DNA of 64,000 nucleotides from Fasciola hepatica (Eukaryota > Platyhelminthes > Trematoda > Plagiorchiida > Fasciolidae). Where the stretch lies: the NCBI GenBank assembly GCA_948099385.1, contig CANUEZ040000191.1, forward strand, positions 6,014,001 through 6,078,000, written 5' to 3'. The notes under the pieces are model-generated. The model was not told the DNA's origin. It did not search any database and worked only from the letters and a program-made list of their open reading frames with translations. The translations under genes and the position numbers were made by a program. This document shows, piece after piece, positions 54,785-64,000 of the stretch. Each line of letters begins with the position of its first letter. Position 1 is the stretch's first letter.

Positions 54785-57700
54785 CTATGTTCCATCACTT
54801 CTCTATTTATGGGCCTAAGTAAAACCAAGGCATTCCCTTATGAACAATCCCCACACAGATTGCTCATACAATGCAATAGAGCAGTAGCAGAGTAGATTTG
54901 TATTATATGATTCTCCATGCAGCTTGAACACTGAACTGACCATTGAAAATGATGGAAGCACTGTACAGCTGTTTGATACGCTAAGGGAATCATGAGCATT
55001 GCACATGGACAGAGCCCACACGGGGACACGAACAAGGGTTGGGGTGAACGATTGTCAGTCGAACACCCAAACCACAAGGCTATCCGATATGGGTCTCAAC
55101 GCTTTGTTCAACATATACAATACATGATATAGCACAATCCTCAAATTGGCTTCGGATTTCGCTTTCGCTTTGAACGGTAACAACCAAATTCTCGCGCACC
55201 GATCCAATCCTATGTTCCATCACTTCTCTATTTATGGGCCTAAGTAAAACCAAGGCATTCCCTTATGAATAATCCCCACACAGATTGCTCATACAATGCA
55301 ATAGAGCAGTAGCAGAGTAGATTTGTATAATATGATTCTCCATGCAGCTTGAACACTGAGCTGTCCATTGAAAATGATGGAAGCACTGTACAGCTGTTTG
55401 ATCCGCTAAGGGAATCATGAGCATTGCACATGGACAGAGCCCACACGGGGACACGAACAAGGGTCGGGGTGAACGAATGTCAGTCGAACACCCAAACCAC
55501 AAGGCTATCCGATATGGGTCTCAACGCTTTGTTCAACATATACAATACATGATATAGCACAATCCCCAAATTGGATTCGGCTTTCGCTTTCGCTTTGAAC
55601 GGTAACAACCAAATTCTCGTACACCGATCCAATCCTATGTTCCATCACTTCTCCATTCATGGGCCTAAGTAAAACCAAGGCATTCCCTTATGAACAATCC
55701 CCACACAGATTGCTCATACAATGCAATAGAGCAGTAGCAGAGTAGATTTGTATAATATGATTCTCCATGCAGCTTGAACACTGAACTGACCATTGAAAAT
55801 TATGGAAGCACTGTACAGCTGTTTGATCCGCTAAGGGAATCATGAGCATTGCACATGGACAGAGCCCACACGGGGACACGAACAAGGGTTTGGGTGAACG
55901 ATTGTCAGTCGAACACCCAAACCACAAGGCTATCCCATATGGGTCTGAACGCTTTGTTCAACATATACACTACATGATATAGCACAATCCCCAAATTGGC
56001 TTCGGCTTTCGCTTTCGCTTTGAACGGTAACAACCAAATTCTCGCGCACCGATCCAATCCTATGTTCCATCACTTCTCTATATATGGGCCTAAGTAAAAC
56101 CAAGGCATTCCCTTATGAACAATCCCCACACAGATTGCTCATACAATGCAATAGAGCAGTAGCAGAGTAGATTTGTATAATATGATTCTCCATGCAGCTT
56201 GAACACTGAACTGACCATTGAAAATGATGGAAGCACTGTACAGCTGTTTGATCCGCTAAGGGAATCATGAGCATTGCACATGGACAGAGCCCACACGGGG
56301 ACACGAACAAGGGTTGGAGTGAACGAATGTCAGTCGAACACCCAAACCACAAGGCTATCCGATATGGGTCTCAACGCTTTGTTCAACATATACAATACAT
56401 GATATAGCACAATCCCCAAATTGGATTCGGCCTCCGCATTATCTTTGAACAGGAACAACCAAATTCTCGCACACCGATCCAATCCTATGTTCCATCACTT
56501 CTCTATTTATGGGCCTAAGTAAAACCAAGGCATTCCCTTATGAACAATCCCCACACAGATTGCTCATACAATGCAATAGAGCAGTAGCAGAGTAGATTTG
56601 TATAATATGATTCTCCATGCAGCTTGAACACTGAACTGACCATTGAAAATTATGGAAGCACTGTACAGCTGTTTGATCCGCTAAGGGAATCATGAGCATT
56701 GCACATGGACAGAGCCCACACGGGGACACGAACAAGGGTCGGGGTTAACGAATGTCAGTCGAACACCCAAACCACAAGGCTATCCGATATGGGTCTCAAC
56801 GCTTTGTTCAACATATACAATACATGATATAGCATAATCCCCAAATTGGATTCGGATTTCGCTTTCGCTTTGAACGGTAACAACCAAATTCTCGCGCACC
56901 GATCCAATCCTATGTTCCATCACTTCTCTATTTATGGGCCTAAGTAAAACCAAGGCATTCCCTTATGAACAATCCCCACAGATTGCTCATACAATGCAAT
57001 AGAGCAGTAGCAGAGTAGATTTGTATAATATGATTCTCCATGCAGCTTGAACACTGAACTGACCATTGAAAATGATGGAAGCACTGTACAGCTGTTTGAT
57101 CCGCTAAGGGAATCATGAGCATTGCACATGGACAGAGCCCACACGGGGACACGAACAAGGGTTGGGGTGAACGATTGTCAGTCGAACACCCAAACCACAA
57201 GGCTATCCGATATGGGTCTGAACGCTTTGTTCAACATATACAATACATGATGTAGGAAAATCCCCAAATTGGCTTCGGCTTTCCCTTTCGCTTTGAACGG
57301 TAACAACCAAATTCTCGCGCACCGATCCAATCCTATGTTCCATCACTTCTCTATATATGGGCCTAAGTAAAACCAAGGCATTCCCTTATGAACAATCCCC
57401 ACAGATTGCTCATACAATGCAATAGAGCAGTAGCAGAGTAGATTTGTATAATATGATTCTCCATGCAGCTTGAACACTGAACTGACCATTGAAAATGATG
57501 GAAGCACTGTACAGCTGTTTGATCCGCTAAGGGAATCATGAGCATTGCACATGGACAGAGCCCACACGGGGACACGAACAAGGGTTGGAGTGAACGAATG
57601 TCAGTCGAACACCCAAACCACAAGGCTATCCGATATGGGTCTCAACGCTTTGTTCAACATATACAATACATGATATAGCACAATCCCCAAATTGGATTCG

Positions 57701-59455
57701 GCCTCCGCATTATCTTTGAACAGGAACAACCAAATTCTCGCACACCGATCCAATCCTATGTTCCATCACTTCTCTATTTATGGGCCTAAGTGAAACCAAG
57801 GCATTCCCTTATGAACAATCCCCACACAGATTGGTCATACAATGCAATAGAGCAGTAGCAGAGTAGATTTGTATAATATGATTCTCCATGCAGCTTGAAC
57901 ACTGAACTGACCATTGAAAATTATGGAAGCACTGTACAGCTGTTTGATCCGCTAAGGGAATCATGAGCATTGCACATGGACAGAGCCCACACGGGGACAC
58001 GAACAAGGGTTGGGGTGAACGAATGTCAGTCGAACACCCAAACCACAAGGCTATCCGATATGGGTCTCAACGCTTTGTTCAACATATACAATACATGATA
58101 TAGCACAATCCCCAAATTGGATTCGGCTTTCGCTTTGGCTTTGAAAGGTAACAACCAAATTCTCGCACACCGATCCAATCCTATGTTCCATCACTTCTCT
58201 ATTTATGGGCCTAAGTAAAACCAAGGCATTCCCTTATGAACAATCCCCACACAGATTGCTCATACAATGCAATAGAGCAGTAGCAGATTAGATTTGTATA
58301 ATATGATACTCCATGCAGCTTGAACACTGAACTGACCATTGAAAATGATGGAAGCACTGTACAGCTGTTTGATCCGCTAAGGGAATCATGAGCATTGCAC
58401 ATGGACAGAGCCCACACGGGGACACGAACAAGGGTTGGGGTGAACGATTGTCAGTCAAACACCCAAACCACAAGGCTATCCGATATGGGTCTGAACGCTT
58501 TGTTCAACATATACAATACATGATATAGCACAATCCCCAAATTGGATTCGGCTTTCGCTTTCGCTTTGAACGGTAACAACCAAATTCTCGCACACCGATC
58601 CAATCCTATGTTCCATCACTTCTCTATTTATGGGCCTAAGTAAAACCAAGGCATTCCCTTATGAACAATCCCCACACAGATTGCTCATACAATGCAATAG
58701 AGCAGTAGCAGAGTAGATTTGTATAATATGATTCTCCATGCAGCTTGAACACTGAACTGACCATTGAAAATGATGGAAGCACTGTACAGCTGTTTGATCC
58801 GCTAAGGGAATCATGAGCATTGCACATGGACAGAGCGCACACGGAGACACGAACAAGGGTTTGGGTTAACGATTGTCAGTCGAACACCCAAACCACAAGG
58901 CTATCCGATATGGGTCTCAACGCTTTGTTCAACATATACACTACATGATATAGCACAATCCCCAAGTTGGATTCGGATTTCGCTTTCGCTTCGAACGGTA
59001 ACAACCAAATTCTCGCACACCGATCCAATCCTATGTTCCATCACTTCTCTATTTATGGGCCTAAGTAAAACCAAGGCATTCCCTTATGAACAATCCCCAC
59101 ACAGATTGCTCATACAATGCAATAGAGCAGTAGCAGAGTAGATTTGTATAATATGATTCTCCATGCAGCTTGAACACTGAACTGACCATTGAAAATGATG
59201 GAAGCACTGTACAGCTGTTTGATCCGCTAAGGGAATCATGAGCATTGCACATGGACAGAGCCCACACGGGGACACGAACAAGGGTTTGGGTGAACGAATG
59301 TCAGTCGAACACCCAAACCACAAGGCTATCCGATATGGGTCTCAAAGCTTTGTTCAACAAATACAATACATGATATAGCACAATCCCCAAATTGGATTCG
59401 GCTTTCGCTTTCGCTTTGAACGGTAACAATGAAATTCGCGCACACCGATCCAATC
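54785..59455 (+). repeat. Mixed monomers 130-140 with a trimer-spaced duplication
   Basis: Monomers 133 and 136 share TATATATGGGCC, GGTTGGAGTGAACG and GAACAGGAACAACC at a spacing of 1273 bp at their starts. Monomers 135 and 136 are both 423 bp with CCCCACAGATT. Monomer 131 carries CTGAGCTGTCCATTG and GAATAATCC, markers otherwise seen only in the left 16 kb. Monomer 138 resembles the AGATTAGA type of the preceding 5-mer, and 139 has GAGCGCACACGGAGAC, which leads into the final block. Confidence 0.78.
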
Positions 59456-62004
59456 CTATGTTCCATCACTTCTCTATATATGGGCCTAAGTAAAACCAAG
59501 GCATTCCCTTATGAACAATCCCCACACAGATTGCTCTTACAATGCAATAGAGCAGTAGCAGAGTAGATTTGTATAATATGATACTCCATGCAGCTTGAAC
59601 ACTGAACTGACCATTGAAAATGATGGAAGCACTGTACAGCTGTTTGATCCGCTAAGGGAATCATGAGCATTGCACATGGACAGAGCGCACACGGAGACAC
59701 GAACAAGGGTTTGGGTTAACGATTATCATTCGAACACCCAAACCAATAGGCTCTCCGATATGGGTCTCAACGCTTTGTTCAACATATACACTACATGATA
59801 TAGCACAATCCCCAAGTTGGATTCGGATTTCGATTTCGCTTTGAACGGTAACAATCAAATTCTCGCACACCGATCCAATCCTATGTTCCATCACTTCTCT
59901 ATTTATGGGCCTAAGTAAAACCAAGGCATTCCCTTATGAACAATCCCCACACAGATTGCTCATGCAACGCAATAGAGCATAGCAGATTAGATTTGTATAA
60001 TATGATTCTCCATGCAGTTTGAACACTGAACTGACAAATGAAAATGATGGAAGCACTGTACAGCTGTTTGATCCGCTAAGGGAATCATGAGCATTGCACA
60101 TGGACAGAGCCCACACGGGGACACGAACAAGGGTTGGGGTGAACGATTGTCAGTCGAACACCCAAACCACAAGGCTATCCGATATGGGTCTCAACGCTTT
60201 GTTCAACATATACACTACATGATATAGCACAATCCTCAAGTTGGATTCGGCTTTCGCTTTCGCTTTGAACGGTAACAACCAAATTCTCGCACACCGATCC
60301 AATCCTATGTTCCATCACTTCTCTATTTATGGGCCTAAGTAAAACCAAGGCATTCCCTTATGAACAATCCCCACACAGATTGCTCTTACAATGCAATAGA
60401 GCAGTAGCAGAGTAGATTTGTATGATATGATACTCCATGCAGCTTGAACACTGAACTGACCATTGAAAATGATGGAAGCACTGTACAGCTGTTTGATCCG
60501 CTAAGGGAATCATGAGCATTGCACATGGACAGAGCGCACACGGAGACACGAACAAGGGTTTGGGTTAACGATTATCATTCGAACACCCAAACCAATAGGC
60601 TCTCCGATATGGGTCTCAACGCTTTGTTCAACATATACACTACATGATATAGCACAATCCCCAAATTGGATTCGGCTTTCGATTTCGCTTTGAACGGTAA
60701 CAATCAATTTCTCGCACACCGATCCAATCCTATGTTCCATCACTTCTCTATTTATGGGCCTAAGTAAAACCAAGGCATTCCCTTATGAACAATCCCCACA
60801 CAGATTGCTCATACAATGCAATAGAGCAGTAGCAGAGTAGATTTGTATAATATGATTCTCCATGCAGTTTGAACACTGAACTGACAAATGAAAATGATGG
60901 AAGCACTGTACAGCTGTTTGATCCGCTAAGGGAATCATGAGCATTGCACATGGACAGAGCCCACACGGGGACACGAACAAGGGTTGGGGTGAACGATTGT
61001 CAGTCGAACACCCAAACCACAAGGCTATCCGATATGGGTCTCAAAGCTTTGTTCAACATATACAATACATGATAAAGCACAATCCCCAAATTGGATTCGG
61101 CTTTCGCTTTCGCTTTGAACGGTAACAACCAAATTCTCGCACACCGATCCAATCCTATTTCCCATCACTTCTCTATTTATGGGCCTAAGTAAAACCAAGG
61201 CATTCCCTTATGAACAATCCCCACACAGATTGCTCATACAATGCAATAGAGCAGTAGCAGAGTAGATTTGTATAATATGATTCTCCATGCAGCTTGAACA
61301 CTGAACTGACCATTGAAAATGATGGAAGCACTGTACTGCTGTTTGATCCGCTAAGGGAATCATGAGCATTGCACATGGACAGAGCCCACACGGGGACGCG
61401 AACAAGGGTTGGGGTGAACGAATGTCAGTCGAACACCCAAACCACAAGGCTATCCCATATGGGTCTGAACGCTTTGTTCAACATATACACTACATGATAT
61501 AGCACAATCCTCAAGTTGGATTCGGCTTTCGCTTTCGCTTTGAACGGTAACAACCAAATTCTCGCACACCGATCCAATCCTATGTTCCATCACTTCTCTA
61601 TTTATGGGCCTAAGTAAAACCAAGGCATTCCCTTATGAACAATCCCCACACAGATTGCTCATACAATGCAATAGAGCAGTAGCAGAGTAGATTTGTATAA
61701 TATGATTCTCCATGCAGCTTGAACACTGAACTGACCATTGAAAATGATGGAAGCACTGTACAGCTGTTTGATCCGCTAAGGGAATCATGAGCATTGCACA
61801 TGGACAGAGCCCACACGGGGACACGAACAAGGGTTTGGGTGAACGATTGTCAGTCGAACACCCAAACCACAATGCTATCCGATATGGGTCTGAACGCTTT
61901 GTTCAACATATACACTACATGATATAGCACAATCCCCAAATTGGATTCGGCTTTCGCTTTCGCTTTGAACGGTACCAATCAAATTCTCGCACACCGATCC
62001 AATC
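59456..62004 (+). repeat. 6-mer higher-order repeat, copy 1 (monomers 141-146)
   Basis: Ordered markers: GAGCGCACACGGAGAC with ATTATCATTCG and AACCAATAGGCTCTCC; then CATGCAACGC with GAGCATAGCAG (59978) and CTGACAAATG; then a second GAGCGCACACGG monomer; then CTGACAAATG again with TCAAAGCTTTG and GATAAAGC; then CCTATTTCCCATC with GTACTGCTG. Monomers 141-142 and 143-144 are themselves related at 849 bp, so a dimer lies inside the hexamer. Confidence 0.88.
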
Positions 62005-64000
62005 CTATGTTCCATCACTTCTCTATTTATGGGCCTAAGTAAAACCAAGGCATTCCCTTATGAACAATCCCCACACAGATTGCTCATACAATGCAATAGA
62101 GCAGTAGCAGAGTAGATTTGTATAATATGATTCTCCATGCAGCTTGAACACTGAACTGACCATTGAAAATGATGGGAGCACTGTACAGCTGTTTGATCCG
62201 CTAAGGGAATCATGAGCATTGCACATGGACAGAGCGCACACGGAGACACGAACAAGGGTTTGGGTTAACGATTATCATTCGAACACCCAAACCAATAGGC
62301 TCTCCGATATGGGTCTCAACGCTTTGTTCAACATATACACTACATGATATAGCACAATCCCCAAGTTGGATTCGGATTTCGATTTCGCTTTGAACGGTAA
62401 CAATCAAATTCTCGCACACCGATCCAATCCTATGTTCCATCACTTCTCTATTTATGGGCCTAAGTAAAACCAAGGCATTCCCTTATGAACAATCCCCACA
62501 CAGATTGCTCATGCAACGCAATAGAGCATAGCAGATTAGATTTGTATAATATGATTCTCCATGCAGTTTGAACACTGAACTGACAAATGAAAATGATGGA
62601 AGCACTGTACAGCTGTTTGATCCGCTAAGGGAATCATGAGCATTGCACATGGACAGAGCCCACACGGGGACACGAACAAGGGTTGGGGTGAACGATTGTC
62701 AGTCGAACACCCAAACCACAAGGCTATCCGATATGGGTCTCAACGCTTTGTTCAACATATACACTACATGATATAGCACAATCCTCAAGTTGGATTCGGC
62801 TTTCGCTTTCGCTTTGAACGGTAACAACCAAATTCTCGCACACCGATCCAATCCTATGTTCCATCACTTCTCTATTTATGGGCCTAAGTAAAACCAAGGC
62901 ATTCCCTTATGAACAATCCCCACACAGATTGCTCTTACAATGCAATAGAGCAGTAGCAGAGTAGATTTGTATAATATGATACTCCATGCAGCTTGAACAC
63001 TGAACTGACCATTGAAAATTATGGAAGCACTGTACAGCTGTTTGATCCGCTAAGGGAATCATGAGCATTGCACATGGACAGAGCGCACACGGAGACACGA
63101 GCAAGGGTTTGGGTTAACGATTATCATTCGAACACCCAAACCAATAGGCTCTCCGATATGGGTCTCAACGCTTTGTTCAACATATACACTACATGATATA
63201 GCACAATCCCCAAATTGGATTCGGCTTTCGATTTCGCTTTGAACGGTAACAATCAATTTCTCGCACACCGATCCAATCCTATGTTCCATCACTTCTCTAT
63301 TTATGGGCCTAAGTAAAACCAAGGCATTCCCTTATGAACAATCCCCACACAGATTGCTCATACAATGCAATAGAGCAGTAGCAGATTAGATTTGTATAAT
63401 ATGATTCTCCATGCAGTTTGAACACTGAACTGACAAATGAAAATGATGGAAGCACTGTACAGCTGTTTGATCCGCTAAGGGAATCATGAGCATTGCACAT
63501 GGACAGAGCCCACACGGGGACACGAACAAGGGTTGGGGTGAACGATTGTCAGTCGAACACCCAAACCACAAGGCTATCCGATATGGGTCTCAAAGCTTTG
63601 TTCAACATATACAATACATGATAAAGCACAATCCCCAAATTGGATTCGGCTTTCGCTTTCGCTTTGAACGGTAACAACCAAATTCTCGCACACCGATCCA
63701 ATCCTATTTCCCATCACTTCTCTATTTATGGGCCTAAGTAAAACCAAGGCATTCCCTTATGAACAATCCCCACACAGATTGCTCATACAATGCAATAGAG
63801 CAGTAGCAGAGTAGATTTGTATAATATGATTCTCCATGCAGCTTGAACACTGAACTGACCATTGAAAATGATGGAAGCACTGTACTGCTGTTTGATCCGC
63901 TAAGGGAATCATGAGCATTGCACATGGACAGAGCCCACACGGGGACGCGAACAAGGGTTGGGGTGAACGAATGTCAGTCGAACACCCAAACCACAAGGCT
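62005..64000 (+). repeat. 6-mer higher-order repeat, copy 2, cut by window end
   Basis: From about 62190 the markers of 59640 onward recur at 2549 bp, up to the partial monomer at 63704-64000. Only a few differences are visible, e.g. GATTATGG for GATGATGG-type change near 63019, CACGAGCAAGG at 63107, and AGATTAGA for AGAGTAGA near 63382. The head of monomer 147 (62005-62180) does not match monomer 141 and looks like monomer 139, which places the breakpoint inside the monomer. Confidence 0.88.

Larger units (their letters stand above)
1..64000 (+). repeat. Satellite DNA array, 425 bp monomer, 150.7 copies
   Basis: The window is filled end to end by direct copies of one 425 bp unit. Phased on the motif CTATGTTCC, copy starts fall at 1, 426, 851, 1274, 1698, 2123 and so on to 63704. 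This gives 150 full monomers and one partial. All copies face the same way and none is interrupted by a transposon, inversion or unique spacer. Most monomers are exactly 425 bp; short ones are 423 or 424 bp. Neighbouring copies differ at a modest number of sites, while copies related through higher-order repeats look almost identical. No coding gene, rRNA, tRNA or known small RNA was recognised. Absence of genes over 64 kb and the long unit suggest eukaryotic heterochromatin; whether it is centromeric cannot be told from sequence alone. The family is not one I recognise. Confidence 0.98.

Noticed and set aside
1..64000. CRISPR array
   Set aside because: The whole 425 bp unit repeats with no unique spacers, and there are no cas genes.
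1..64000. Tandem gene cluster such as 5S rDNA, snRNA or spliced-leader repeats
   Set aside because: None of the characteristic conserved sequences of these RNAs was recognised on either strand of the monomer.
1..64000. Transposon insertions, inverted segments or telomeric repeats within the array
   Set aside because: Landmark spacing accounts for every base between 237 and 63940 with no insertion, and every copy has the same orientation.

Overview
The whole window is one uninterrupted head-to-tail satellite DNA array. It holds 150 complete monomers plus a 297 bp partial one (63704-64000), all in the same orientation. The basic monomer is 425 bp with 44.5% G+C (189/425, counted in the first monomer). 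I found no genes, RNA genes, transposons, inverted segments or unique sequence. A gene-free tandem array of this size points to a eukaryotic nuclear genome, probably constitutive heterochromatin (centromeric, pericentromeric, subtelomeric or a degenerate or B chromosome). I do not recognise the family, and the sequence does not let me name a species.

The monomer, phased from position 1, has a bipartite composition. Bases 1-194 contain no CpG at all, while bases 195-417 contain 13. It also carries a 30 bp hypervariable cassette (364-393 in the first copy) that exists in several equal-length versions, an imperfect inverted repeat (258-284), overlapping short palindromes with a PvuII site (177-188), and a deletion-prone C-rich/CA tract (65-74). 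Length is tightly held. Between the first and last copy of a fixed landmark (237 and 63940) there are 150 intervals, and the 47 bp shortfall from 150 x 425 is fully explained by 17 two-base and 13 one-base deletions, with no insertions.

Above the monomer level the array is a patchwork of higher-order repeats (HORs), from left to right. There is a short lead-in (1-1213) and then a 5-mer HOR of about 2122 bp in three copies (2061-4183, 4184-6305, 8430-10551). These lie within a larger composite duplication and are interleaved with an 850 bp dimer. A 6-mer that became a 5-mer covers 11889-16559. Less ordered monomers fill 16560-23356, followed by four consecutive 423 bp monomers (23357-25048). 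Mixed monomers where a new cassette type becomes common run from 25049 to 29719. A 6-mer HOR of 2549 bp spans 29720-34815, a trimer of 1274 bp 33967-36514, and a strictly alternating 850 bp dimer 36940-43314. Further mixed monomers (43315-46712) precede a diverged 6-mer (46713-51810), a 5-mer of 2124 bp (50536-54784), mixed monomers with a trimer duplication (54785-59455), and a last 6-mer HOR of 2549 bp that runs off the window end.

The many open reading frames are by-products of the repeat. They lie in overlapping frames, usually begin at GTG or TTG, and break whenever a monomer loses one or two bases. The interest of the window lies in how the array evolves: nested unequal exchange, cassette swapping, the CpG-partitioned monomer and strict length control.
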